Source: Entamoeba invadens IP1 (Eukaryota; Evosea; Mastigamoebida; Endamoebidae). Taken from it: 34,612 nucleotides of DNA. Location of the stretch: NCBI RefSeq assembly GCF_000330505.1, contig NW_004191594.1, positions 119,389 through 154,000 of the forward strand, written 5' to 3'. Numbering within the stretch: position 1 is the stretch's first letter; the number at the start of each line of letters is the position of its first letter. A program made the position numbers and the translations under genes. Below the pieces are notes generated by a model, which was not told where the DNA came from, did not search any database, and worked only from the letters and a program-made list of their open reading frames with translations. Positions 18,501-28,683 of the stretch are shown piece after piece.

Positions 18501-20665
18501 TACCCATCTCTTTCAATAACACTCTTGTCGTTCATCAAAACAGAAAGTCCACTCCACAGAACAACATAATACAGTTTCCCTTCAATGTGTTGCTTCTCGG
18601 ACGTTTCGTTCTTGAATATAATCGAAACATATGTTTCAAATTGTGTCGACACTTTGTTGTCTAAGAAAAGAATTTCAAAGTAATGTGATATTGTATAACA
18701 CTTCTCTGTTTCCGTTGAATAACAAGGACAATAAGTCTGCTTGAATGCCTCAGAGTCATACACGTTTTTAAAATAGACTGAACAATAAACTTCTGCTTCG
18801 TATTGTTCTTTGCAGTATCGCAGTAATCTTCCTGAAGATAAAGAGTAATACCCTTCATTGCTTAACACATCCAATTTGTTGTATATTTTGTTTTCATGTG
18901 ACATTACATCTATACAAACATTGTTCGTTTGGAAAAATTGAACACCCTTTTCAATGACAGCTCCTCCATTTGTAACAAACAAAAGTGGTGTGGATTTGTT
19001 AACTGTATTATCTGTGAAAAATTTTACATTCCCCTTAATAATAAGTGCATTACATTCTTCTGTGTATTCAATAAGATCTTTGCATTTGTTGTCTATAGAA
19101 TGTTTCTCAGAAGGGTCAATTGTAAACGAAGACATTGTATTGAGAGTGACTTCCACTGAGTCGTTAATGTGCAATTTTCCGTATACGAGAAATTGGCTTT
19201 GGGACATTGTGACAACAGTTTTATCTTTGATGTAAACATGTGAAAATGGGATGTTCACATAAGCTTTCTCTAGATATACAGAAGTGAAGTCTTCAAACAC
19301 CACTTCACCTGGAAACCCTTCTGTCAACACGTCAAACGCACATAAGAGTTGTCCACCGTTTGCAATACTCAATGTGGAATGGCCAGAAAATATCAGCATT
19401 GGAGTTGTTGAAGAATACCCACCCGACCCAACAATATAACTTGAACTGTTATAAAAATGGATCAAATTCATATTAATCGTTGCGCTGTCATCTGAAAGAA
19501 GTTTTGAAGTATCATAAAAAATCAATTTGGATTGTCCCTTTACCTTTGAATTAGACACACGAAATTCACTTTCTCCAATTAAACTCAAATCCCCAGAGAA
19601 ATTGACCCGAGCATTAAAGAAAATGACTTTCGAGTTGTCTTCAAAAGAAAAAGACGATGTCACAAGAAAGTAGTTAGTGTTCATAGTAACGTCTTTATTC
19701 ACAAACCGCACTTCAGAATCGTTTTTAAAAGTCACCCCACTAAATTCGATTGACTCAACCATTTCAAGTTGATTGATTTCTAACACAGATTGATCATGAA
19801 ATATCATTTCACTGTCTACCGTCGCAACGTTTTTTACTATAAATTTCGAAGTGTTATGAAACTCACAAACCCCTCCAATTTCTCCAACGTAGTACGGTTC
19901 CGCACTCACAATTATTTCACTTGAGTCAAATAAGACAAAGTTTGAAAAGACTTCTGATGAATCGATGTTGGCTATCGACTCGTCGTGCAACTGAATCGTT
20001 TGAAATAAAGAATACCCATTCGGAGCAAAGACCGACTGATAAAATCTGAGAGCGGAAGACCCAAAAACTTCGATGTCAAAAGTGCCATTTTTATTAAAGC
20101 CTTGAGGTCTTATAGCCCAAAAATCAGCAAGGGAATTTCCATTCAAAATGAGCTTACTTGTATAGAATGTTGATAAAAATGAAATCCACAATTGTGAGCT
20201 TTCGAGTGTTAAAATGCCATCCACTTGCAAAACACATGAAGCGGGTATAACAAAACTTTTATTAAATGTGGTGCTACCATCTAAAACTATTTTTACAAGC
20301 TTTCCCACATTGAGTCTTTCAATGTTGGAGATGTCTAAAAACCCTTTTAAAGTGATTTGTGTTAGTTCGTCTATGGTGACATCTGTGATACTTTCAAAGA
20401 TGTTATCAACTATCGTAACATTCAAACGCTGAGCTGATATTTCGATTTTAGGAATAACTAAAAAGATGTCAAGACACTTTTTGGATATCGAAAAGTCGTA
20501 ATTTATTATCAAAGTCGAGCAATACTGTGGATCACCATTTAAATTACCAAAGACGGAAAATCCATCGGTGCATTGTGTGGTCTTTGGAAGACACTTTATT
20601 TCAGCATTACTTTTGTATATCATTGAAATAACGAAAATGAAAGAGACCCAAATGTGTAAATTCAT
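15521..20665 (-). CDS. Transmembrane receptor-like protein kinase, CxxC-rich (EhTMK-type), intact
   Basis: 1714 residues, single exon. A signal peptide (about 1-21) is followed by a long ectodomain. Residues about 140-520 look like a beta-solenoid, with recurring short strands rich in SS, NS and DNS turns. Residues about 800-1260 carry dozens of CxxC-type, furin-like repeats. One membrane span lies at about 1264-1290 (FWVVFSIFVFVLLII). Inside the cell comes a beta-sandwich-like segment (about 1325-1440), then a kinase domain (about 1450-1712). The kinase has GEGSFG (1456-1461), VAIKK (Lys1476), HRDIKPDN (Asp1570), DFG (1593-1595) and APE (1620-1622), so it should be active. It resembles the TKL/Ser-Thr-Tyr kinases of the large Entamoeba TMK family. 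Many N-glycosylation sequons are present. The ligand is unknown. Its neighbour at 21061-26083 is a broken paralogue in the same orientation. Confidence 0.95.
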   Translation of the reverse strand: MNLHIWVSFIFVISMIYKSNAEIKCLPKTTQCTDGFSVFGNLNGDPQYCSTLIINYDFSISKKCLDIFLVIPKIEISAQRLNVTIVDNIFESITDVTIDELTQITLKGFLDISNIERLNVGKLVKIVLDGSTTFNKSFVIPASCVLQVDGILTLESSQLWISFLSTFYTSKLILNGNSLADFWAIRPQGFNKNGTFDIEVFGSSALRFYQSVFAPNGYSLFQTIQLHDESIANIDSSEVFSNFVLFDSSEIIVSAEPYYVGEIGGVCEFHNTSKFIVKNVATVDSEMIFHDQSVLEINQLEMVESIEFSGVTFKNDSEVRFVNKDVTMNTNYFLVTSSFSFEDNSKVIFFNARVNFSGDLSLIGESEFRVSNSKVKGQSKLIFYDTSKLLSDDSATINMNLIHFYNSSSYIVGSGGYSSTTPMLIFSGHSTLSIANGGQLLCAFDVLTEGFPGEVVFEDFTSVYLEKAYVNIPFSHVYIKDKTVVTMSQSQFLVYGKLHINDSVEVTLNTMSSFTIDPSEKHSIDNKCKDLIEYTEECNALIIKGNVKFFTDNTVNKSTPLLFVTNGGAVIEKGVQFFQTNNVCIDVMSHENKIYNKLDVLSNEGYYSLSSGRLLRYCKEQYEAEVYCSVYFKNVYDSEAFKQTYCPCYSTETEKCYTISHYFEILFLDNKVSTQFETYVSIIFKNETSEKQHIEGKLYYVVLWSGLSVLMNDKSVIERDGYTVSVNCSSDNNFEPKNIIQVDNNIVTFCSKENNVISLHCQLNTFNVQTIQITFDMLVIAKNGYYVNGDKSTLCNYGILTSQSHKCLRIKSIECGKYFYPSKDFTTCLAGPKNCTRPINSERCSMCDDGFILVDGICIENNDESCVHTTHNHCVNCLDNGISRMNCSSEHTPSNCVDYFNDRCFICDINNHYILQNGTCMLAEESKRVSTTSILECLDGFYLNDGVCHKCTENVVKCTNSAILQCDDFYYLTSNKTCESSHCIDKNSTNNNCLECDENYVMTMQGMCAKRISNCVIYNNKLCIECEPDYFNVDGKCEKVKSPVCKIATNLGCLSCEDSFYSDKNLRCQACASTCERCITRSNICYSCSSEMYLSNEQCSSNIELDTKCVWYTPQGKCPECNDGYFLKELECFPCDESCYTCVNTNTQCITCGYNYFRNGSVCSPKSGIEGCAVEVTENGCSECDSHYYKYMSECKKCPDMCETCNSDRKCTGCKRDEILLSNATCVKMKSIHCVKVTHSKCIECEKIYKLGFNGESCQERNTNLFWVVFSIFVFVLLIIATTMCVYFSLKRIQTNSLRKKLGIFPLKVKDEEFMKQFEKLSVGIVVTKKVLKFDHEDNAKDEQGLIPICTKSVETFKIGNVMNKAVKFQVITTENNEKTDIEITPNIFFLRANEGCVVSVSLTPICTCHIVQSISIVSLIMKDHNEQIDTIQVDAQTELSTSIDPDELQIVEKIGEGSFGIVYKGKFKNNTVAIKKLRTIDDDALDEFKTEVKMLDKFRCDYTIYFYGAVMIRNKICMVTELAQYGSLRDLMEKSMVLVHPTPKMKIKFMLDLARGVEYLHNNSILHRDIKPDNLLITSLEENVKVNAKITDFGSSRNVNAILINSTFTKGVGTPKFMAPEVLDRKHYEKPADIFSVGMTLYETFKWGYAYDPEKIKSWDIADNVCKGLRPDLDEIDERTRNITSRCWEHHFERRAKIKEVVEELTQLYGSLK

Positions 20666-21060
20666 CGAACAATTCTTTTTTATCTAATTTTCAGTTTATT
20701 TTCGCTTTTCATATTCGGAATTGCTTGTTTTATAAAAATGTTTTTTATCAAAATACTACCATTCGTTAAAAACAAAATTTATTTTTATTGGTTTTTATCT
20801 TGTTAATAATTCCAAATAGTCAATTAATTACTGCTTTAATCAAAAATTGGTGGAGGAAAACATATTGAAATTTCAATTGAAATTTTTCGATTTAAAAAAT
20901 ACCAAAAAAACATGAATTTGAACAAAATTCTTGTATCATTTTGTTGTCAAATTAATTAGAACAAAATTTTTTTCATATTTTTCTCCAAAAACAACAACGA
21001 TTCTAAGGTACTCGAATGGATATATAAGGAATTCATTCAATTAATTAAGGTAAAACACAC
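20666..21060. other. Spacer between the two kinase genes
   Basis: About 395 AT-rich bases upstream of the intact kinase (promoter) and downstream of the broken one. An 18-bp perfect palindrome, aaatttcaattgaaattt, is at 20868-20885. A TATAAAA-like run on (-) lies near 20730-20736, about 65 bases before the ATG. No other feature seen. Confidence 0.5.
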
Positions 21061-24000
21061 TTAAATTATCGATACCAATTGAAGAGCGTTTTCAACCTCT
21101 TCAATAGTTATTCTCTCATGTTGGGACTGTTTCCAACATTTCTGAATGATACCAAACAATTCAGGTGACATTTTATTACCTTTTTCAATGCGTTTGCCAG
21201 AATTCACAAATTCAGCAATTTTCCATGGATATTTAAAAGTGTCAAGTGGATACGCTTCACACCACCCAAAACACTCGAACATAGTAATTGCAAATGAATA
21301 TATATCCGCACTCTTTTGGTATTTCTCTTGTTTCAAGACTTCAGGTGCCATATAAACAGGCGAACCAACACCTTTAGTGAAAGTCATGTTTGTCATCAAT
21401 AAATTCACATTTCTCGATGATCCAAAATCAGTCAATTTGGCATTGACCATTTCGTTAATATCAATGCCAAATATCAGCAAGTTGTCTGGTTTAATGTCTC
21501 TGTGTAATATCCCATTGTTGTGTAAATATTGTATTCCCTTTGATGCATCCATCATAAATTTGATTCGAATTTTAACTTCTATTTCTTCACTATTTTTGTT
21601 ATCCATTACATCACGAAGACTTCCACGTGGTGCAAATTCGGTCACCAAACAGATTTTATTTGGGATGAATACCGCCCCAAAAAAATACACGATATTCACT
21701 GCGGAACTTTTCAAGCATCGACACTTCATTTTCAAAGTCTTCAATCGACTTCTTGTCTTTCCCACCCACCTTCATCTTCTTTATTGCGACAATATTTCCT
21801 CTGAAGTTACCTTTGAATACCACTCCAAATGAACCTTCGCCCAATTTCTTTTCTTCATTGATTTCTTCTGGATCAAGCCGACTTGATAGTTCAGTCTCTG
21901 CTCTAATAGCAATTGGAAGTTCTGTTATCACTCCCGTTTTCATATCAACTGAAATTAAAACCACTGTATTGGATATCTTGCAAGAATACTTGGGAAGTAC
22001 AAACATTTCAAATTCAAGAGCTTTGCCCTTTGGAATTGTCGATATGGGTGGCTCCACATGTAATGTGTACTTTTCATTACTCGAACGAGATGTGAATTGC
22101 ACTTTAATCGTTGTTTTGCCATTATTGCCCACACAAATTAATTCACGACTTTCCGTCTACACTGGAATTTCAATTTTGTCATCTCCCTCGAAATTTACTT
22201 CAGTTTTGTTGAGTAAAAGTTCTTCGTTTGTTGAGGATTTGGTGAAGTGAATGTTTGTTGTTTTAATGTCAAATAAACAGCACTTTTCTCGTGTTTTTTC
22301 GGACTTGAGATGGTTCAAATATTTGTTTACTCCTCTCACAAAAAGTGTCATAATAAGTATTACCACATCAACTACAAAGATAACAACAAGTAGTACAACC
22401 CACCACACAACTTTCGTTGAACACGTTGTATTTGAATTTGAAGGGATATACCAAAAGGAACATTTTGTACATTTCGAATTCAAAACTTCAATACAGTTGG
22501 CAACTGAACTTCGTGGAACACATTTAAAAGATATTAAAATGAAGTTGTCATCACATGCAGTGCAAATTCCATAAGATGAACAATCAAAACAGTTTGTGGT
22601 TGTTGAGGAGCACATAACACAAAATTGATTTTGAATGAAATAGCCACTGCTACATTGTGAACACCCCGAAGAACTCTTCGTTTCACAATTCGTGAGGAAA
22701 TCATATGAGACACACCCAGATGAATTTGTTAATAGAAAGTTGTTACTCGCACAATTCAAACAAGTTGTTTCTGTGTTACAATCAAGACATCCCAAAATAC
22801 AATTGCCGCATACACCATTCGAATTTCTGAAGAACCCATCTTCACAAATTGCACAAATTGAACTTGTTATTGTTGATATTTTACAGTGATCTTCTTGGTT
22901 AGAAATTGGAATACATACACTGTTATTTAAACGGTGTGTAGAATCATATTTGAGGCGTACTTCATTTGAACAAGCCAAACAGTTTTCTCCACATTTGGAA
23001 CAAATAAAGTTGTTTAAAAAATATCCATCTCTACACCTAATGCATCTGTCTTGTTGCACATTCAACATAATGCAATTTTCTATGCCAATAGCATCTTCAA
23101 TACATTTTAAGTTTGTGTTAAGAACGTAATTTTCATGACAAGTCACACACTTCCCATGTTTTGTTGTTATTTCACAATTGTTTGTATTTGATAAACACAT
23201 CCCTTCTGTGTCAATAAATTGTGAATTATCAACACAAGAAGTGCAATGTGTATTTACTGTATTCAAACATCCACTTTCGGTTACATTCTTACACATTGTT
23301 TCGTTGACCAAAACACCGTTTTCACATCTTTGACACCATTCATTTGTACAAGACAAACACATATCCCCATATTTAATCGTACAATGTATACACATTTGTG
23401 TTTCTTTATCAAGATAATAACCATCCACACAGAGAACAATAGTTTCTTTTGATTTCAATATGAAATTTGATGTTTGAATGCACTTCCCTTCAACTAAAAG
23501 TGAAGTCGAATCACACACAACACATTTTTCGTAACTTTCACATTGTAGACATCGTTCTCCACAACGCACACACTCTTCATTCAGATTATAAAAAGATTGT
23601 TTACATTTTAACATCAAATTTCTTGAATATAACTGTGAATTGTATCTATTAATATCAGTACATTGTTTGTTCTGCACTTTGTAATTATCTTCACAATTAA
23701 TACACTCACCATTGGAACAATGTTTGCAATGAGTTGACCCACAATATGTACAAGAATGGCCACTTGTTTCGTATGTAGGAATACAATTTTCACAAATTGA
23801 ATTCACATTTGAAAACTGTTTACATTTTTCATCCAAATCAATGCACTCACCACTTTGTAAAAATTGGTTTCGACAAGAAAGACATTTGTTTGAGAACCCA
23901 GGGGACTTGAATAAAATAGTACAATTGTCAGTCACACTACAATTAATCACATCTTTACTTTCCACAGTCTTTACACGTGAAGTGGAGAATCCCAACATGT

Positions 24001-26083
24001 CGCTTATAAATAGTTTTTCTTGTGACTTTGCAAATGATATTTGAGAGTCATGTATTGCACTACTTTGAAGATACAAAACAGTTTTTATGGTGTCGACAAA
24101 ATTTGACATTTGTGTTGTGACTTTGTTGAATAAAACAGTTGTCGTTAATTGTTGATAACTTCCTTTGAACTCAAAATCTTGGAAACTTGTAGTGTTAATA
24201 ACAATTATTGTCTTTTCTGTGTTTGTTGGACAGTGTAATATATTCCCAGCATAACTTGTGTGTTTTTTAATATCTGAATCTTTCAATATACAAACGATCT
24301 CCTCATCAAATGGAGCTGTTTGACAATATCTCACGAGTTTATTGCCAATGAGTTTGACTGTTCCATTTTCCAAATTTTGAGCGATTTCATCTTCAAACGA
24401 CACAAGTTCAACACAACTTATATTGAAGCTACTCTCAACTGAAAATGGTTTTAAAATATCAAAAATGCCACCAGAAAGCACCTGAATGAACCCATTTGTA
24501 TTTCTTGTATAGTTGTCGCCTTTAAGTATCCAACGTTTGAAAGAGACTTGTGCACCTTTTTCAATAACAATTTTTGTATTTGATGTGCTTGTAAAATTTA
24601 GACAAGACAATGAAGTACTCACATTCACAGCTCCACCAAATTCACAGTTCCCAGTTGCTTTCAAGTTGTTTCCAATTATTGAAACCTTTTCAATGGAAGT
24701 TATCACAGCTCTCCATGTTTCATCGACTTGGGGGTAATACACTTCTCCTTGTTGAAACACCAAATTTAATGTTTTATTTTTTGTATCATCAAAACAGTCA
24801 TTGCTGCTCAATTCTTTGTCTCCACTTGGTTCATAAATACCATTTTTATAATAACAATTACATGCCATCAATGTCGAATTTTTTGTTACCACTCTTTTGC
24901 CACATTGGGTTAAATATCCTGATACATTCGAAAAGGAGTTACCAACTGTAAACAATATTTGACCTTCAAAACTGTCACTCCCTTCTGAGTGTAACAGTAT
25001 TAAATCGTTTTCAAATATCAATTTTCCAATTGATTTGATTATTATAGTTTGGATTGTTACAGATAACTTAAACGTTACTTTAGTGTCCCTTTCCATAGTA
25101 AAATATGATAATGTCAACCTTCCAATTTGGTCTTTGACAAATACGTACTTCTTTGTTATATCCAAAAGCAATGAATACCATCCCGTTAGATTAATATTGA
25201 CTTCTTCATTTCCTTCGCTATTGATAGGGAGATGTGTCGTATTTAAATCAAATAAAGAGTTGTTATATCTACAGTCGGGGAAATTAAACTAGTTCGTAAT
25301 GTTGTTTGAACTTGGAGTACATTCACACCTCGTATTTTCATAGATAGTGAAATTGGTTGAAAATGTTTCCTCAAAGATCATATAACGCTTAGTACCTTTA
25401 CTTTCACACACAGACTGTACTAAATATATACTCTTTGTCTCATTGCCTGTTTGAATTAAAACATTCTCGTCTATTAGTTTTCCTGTAAACAAATAACTCT
25501 TCTCATTCAAATTTCCTTCAAATTGTTGATTCTCTAAAAATTGCGCCTTTACTGTCTGTTTAACGCTCCCTTCAATATACAAATAAAGTGATTTCTCATT
25601 CACTTGATAACCAATAAGCCACTTTTGATCAATGTTTGAATACATATGAAATTCAGTTTTGTATTGGATTATCATGACTCCAGCAACATCTTCAACGTAA
25701 GTCCTGCAATTGATTTCCTCGTTTAAACACTTCAAAAAGACTGACAAATAATCTTTATTTGATGGATAAAAAACAAGATGTGTGTTGTTAAACTTCGTTT
25801 TAATAGAAAACAACTTCATGTTCGTTTGTTCAATAGGAAAAACATAAGTTTCAGCAGTCTTAAAACCCCTGTCATCAAATACCACTGATTCGTTAATACA
25901 ACATGTATCCTTCAATAAAACTTCATAAAAGCCAGCCGTATAAGTCACACTCCAACTCTTTTCCGTTGCACACGATTCTTCAACAAATGATATCGTTCCG
26001 TTCTGTTTTACATCACACCAATAAGAAGAAACAGAATATATTTGAAGTAGTAACAATAATACCATATCTAATAGAAAGTTCAT
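21061..26083 (-). pseudogene. Broken transmembrane receptor-like kinase, paralogue of the neighbouring TMK
   Basis: Read from the ATG at 26083 this is a complete TMK-type gene with three lesions: in-frame TAG at 25291-25289, in-frame TAG at 22159-22157, and a frameshift at about 21691-21697. The pieces in order are a signal peptide (MNFLLDMVLLLLLQ), an N-terminal ectodomain, a CxxC-rich region, one membrane span (VVWWVVLLVVIFVVDVVILI), a cytosolic beta-sandwich-like segment and a kinase. All kinase motifs survive: GEGSFG, VAIKK, HRDIKPDN, DFGSSRNV and APE. Comparison with the intact neighbour places the second TAG at a Cys codon (IPIC-TKS versus IPV-stop-TES). It makes the frameshift a two-base loss in a TATA-like run. 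With those two bases the locus would be exactly 1675 codons including stop, close to the neighbour. It could be a true pseudogene or partly sequencing error. Confidence 0.88.
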
Positions 26084-26419
26084 TATTTTTGTATCCTTTG
26101 TATTTTTCTTGGATATTTTCAATATTTTTTCAATATTTTTATTGTAAAAATAACTCTACAGAAGGATTATCTCTTCAAGACTCATAACAATTTTTTTATA
26201 CTATATTATTCTATATTAATACCATTCTATGAATATTATTTTTTTAATAATACTTTTATAACATGTAAATAATAAAAATAAATTAATAGATTATATAAAA
26301 TCTATTAAAATCCATCCATTACAAACTTCATTATATGTATATTTTGTTATTATAATTTATTATTTTGTTATTATAATTATACTATAATATTTAAAAATTA
26401 AATGGAAAAAATAACTCAT
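26084..26419. other. AT-rich intergenic region
   Basis: About 335 bases between the broken kinase and the Thr/Pro-rich protein gene, both on (-). Repeated aatatttt and taataattat runs. The frame of the broken kinase stays open upstream of its ATG to 26122, but only from a TTG. Nothing else seen. Confidence 0.5.
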
Positions 26420-27949
26420 TTATGTGAATGACACGGCAACGATTTGTTCAAGTTTCTCTTCACCCGATGGCATATCCCCTTTTACAAACCCATTTAATAT
26501 CTCCGGTCTAAAAGCAGTAGAGAAGTCTTCATCCCACTCGACCTTTCTATTTTTGTGAACAACGAACGAAATGTAAGCGTTGAACACTTCATCTGAATTA
26601 TAAACTTGTGATGGATCAGTGAAATCGATTGCTTTCTTATCCGATGGGTTCTGTTTCCACATGTTCCAACAATTCTTTCCTTTTGCAAACAATTTGAAGA
26701 TACAGAAGTTGTCCATTTCAACCCAATCATTCGCGTATTCCGATGGAATATTCCCAAAGTGAACGACATAACAATTTTTGTTTGTCATTCTCATCAAGAG
26801 TACAACACTTTTCTTGCCTTTGATCGCAGAACAGAACAAAGGTCGTGTTAAACTTTTCTCTTTACTATCAAACAAAACTTCTGCTTTGCGTTTCTTAGAA
26901 ATAAATTCAACTCGCTTGTCCAACACCATTTGTGCTAATAAAGTCATTTTTTCTTCCACTTCAGAGTAAGTATAGACTTTCGGTGTCGCTTCGGGTGGCG
27001 TTTCCGACTTTTGTGGTGCCTTTTGTATAACTTTCTGTTGTACATTCTGTTGGGCATTTGGTGTTTTGACATTGTCTTTAGAAATGCTCGCCTTAATAAT
27101 TGGATTTTGGACACTTGCAGAAGTTTGGTTTTGTTCTTTTGGGTCAAGTTTTATTTCCATCTTTTTCGGTGTAATAGTAACGCCGGGTTGTATCCCTTTG
27201 ACACCCTGTGGCGTCAGAGTAGCAGTCACTTGTGTTGTTTTTTGGTTCTTAAGTAATGCTTCATATCGAACGACAAGCATTGAGAATAGTCTTTTCTTAT
27301 CTTCTAAAAGGGAAGGAAGTGCCTGCTTTACAAGTTCCAATAGCTTTTCATTTGTTATAGTATCTGGCAACGGAGTGGGTGTGGAAGGAGGAATAGCATC
27401 CATACCAACCGACTTCATAAGATCTTGAAGGTTCATTATAGGTGATGATGTAGCAACATAATTCTCCTGTATGAAAGGATTTTGTGGTGCGCTTGCTGTC
27501 AGACTTTGACGAAATTGGGGAGTGCTGGATGTATAACTATTTATGTTCTGTTGGCTGTAACGCTGAGTCGTTACAGATGGTTGTTGAGTTGGTTGTGCAA
27601 CTGAGTAAGGAAGAGTTGTCGAAGGATATACATTTGGCTGGGTTGGAGGGGTGGGTTGGACACAGTAGGTTGGTTGTGTTGAAAGGTTACCTGGAGTAAA
27701 GACATTTGATGAGTTAATTGGTTGTGTTAAAGTTGTATGTTGCCCTGGAGTATAGACGTTTGATGAGTAAGTTGATGGTGTTGCAATTGGATGTTGACTT
27801 GGAGTATAGACGTTTGATGTATTGATTGGTTGCGTGACAACTGGTTGTGTACAAGTGAATTTAGGAGTTGGGTTGTTTGACAGTGTCGGAGGTACAGGAG
27901 CTTTAGACGTAGAAGAAGGAAACCTGATGTTGGTAATTTTGATACTCAT
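26420..27949 (-). CDS. Hypothetical protein with Thr/Pro/Gln-rich repeats and a conserved-looking C-terminal domain
   Basis: 509 residues from the ATG at 27949, preceded by an attcaATG leader typical of Entamoeba. The N-terminal 160 or so residues are disordered and rich in Thr, Pro, Gln, Ser and Asn. They include three tandem 18-residue repeats (residues 39-92) built on SNVYTPGQH. A short helical segment (about 195-235, KLLELVKQALPSLLEDKKRL) is followed by a second Gln/Lys-rich linker. The C-terminal part (about 335-500) is compact, with mixed charge and aromatic residues (ending in EQIVAVSFT), and looks like a folded domain I cannot name. No signal peptide or membrane span. Such architecture is common in coat, nuclear-pore or mRNA-binding proteins, but no function can be assigned. 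Confidence 0.75.
   Translation of the reverse strand: MSIKITNIRFPSSTSKAPVPPTLSNNPTPKFTCTQPVVTQPINTSNVYTPSQHPIATPSTYSSNVYTPGQHTTLTQPINSSNVFTPGNLSTQPTYCVQPTPPTQPNVYPSTTLPYSVAQPTQQPSVTTQRYSQQNINSYTSSTPQFRQSLTASAPQNPFIQENYVATSSPIMNLQDLMKSVGMDAIPPSTPTPLPDTITNEKLLELVKQALPSLLEDKKRLFSMLVVRYEALLKNQKTTQVTATLTPQGVKGIQPGVTITPKKMEIKLDPKEQNQTSASVQNPIIKASISKDNVKTPNAQQNVQQKVIQKAPQKSETPPEATPKVYTYSEVEEKMTLLAQMVLDKRVEFISKKRKAEVLFDSKEKSLTRPLFCSAIKGKKSVVLLMRMTNKNCYVVHFGNIPSEYANDWVEMDNFCIFKLFAKGKNCWNMWKQNPSDKKAIDFTDPSQVYNSDEVFNAYISFVVHKNRKVEWDEDFSTAFRPEILNGFVKGDMPSGEEKLEQIVAVSFT
27674..27835 (-). repeat. Three tandem 54-bp coding repeats
   Basis: Three consecutive 18-codon units encode variants of TQPINTSNVYTPSQHPIA inside the Thr/Pro-rich N-terminus. 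The units remain similar at nucleotide level, which suggests recent duplication and probable length polymorphism. Confidence 0.8.
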
Positions 27950-28683
27950 TGAATGTATTTTCTTGTTTTTAAGTTTAAATTAACAATTGTTGTATCTAAA
28001 ATTCAATCAATTTTTTATATAAAAATGAACCACAAATGTTGTCTATTATTAATTGATTATTATTAATTAAAAATTATAATAAATAAATTAAAATATATAG
28101 TTATAATCATAATGTATATTTTAATATAACAGTTTTGTGTTGTTTTTGTAAACTCAAATAATTTTATCGGTTATTTACAATGAGTTTATACTATTGTTTT
28201 TTTTTTCATATAAATTTATAGTAAAAATAAAAAAGAAAAAAAAACATCATTCCGATATATTCAAGTTATAAAAACAATGAAATTAAAATTTAATAATGAA
28301 TTATTATATATAAAGTAATGTTATTATTATTATAATAATCATATAATTGAATATAATATTTTATTTTTTTTTGTTATTAATTTTAGAAATTGACAAACAA
28401 ACAACTGTAATTTGATTAAATTATATATTTAATATAAAAATTAATAATTCAAATTACAATTTAAAATGTTATTTTAAAAACAAATAAGGAATTAATTAAG
28501 AAAAAAATAATTAAGCAATTGTACCCAAAAGGTGTAAAAAATAATAACAAATTTAATAATCGTAAAGTGTATAACATTAACTGACTCAATAAAATTTATT
28601 CAATTTACATTGTGTATAAAATTATAAGTAAATTTTTAATAATAATTTTGTAAAATAGTAAAGGAATAAGACATGAAAATAGA
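27950..28683. other. AT-rich intergenic region
   Basis: 3' flank of actin copy 2 and upstream region of the Thr/Pro-rich gene. Composed of A/T runs; I see no gene or structured element. Only about 20 bases after the actin stop resemble the corresponding flank of actin copy 1 (tctattttcatgtc). Confidence 0.55.

Noticed and set aside
22157..22230. Intron removing the second TAG of the broken kinase
   Set aside because: No GTTTGT donor lies upstream. Only a GTAAAT about 42 bases away was found, and alignment with the intact paralogue shows that the stretch is coding.
27066..27428. 120-codon (+) frame inside the Thr/Pro-rich gene
   Set aside because: The (-) frame is full length, with internal repeats and a proper start. 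This one is a shadow.
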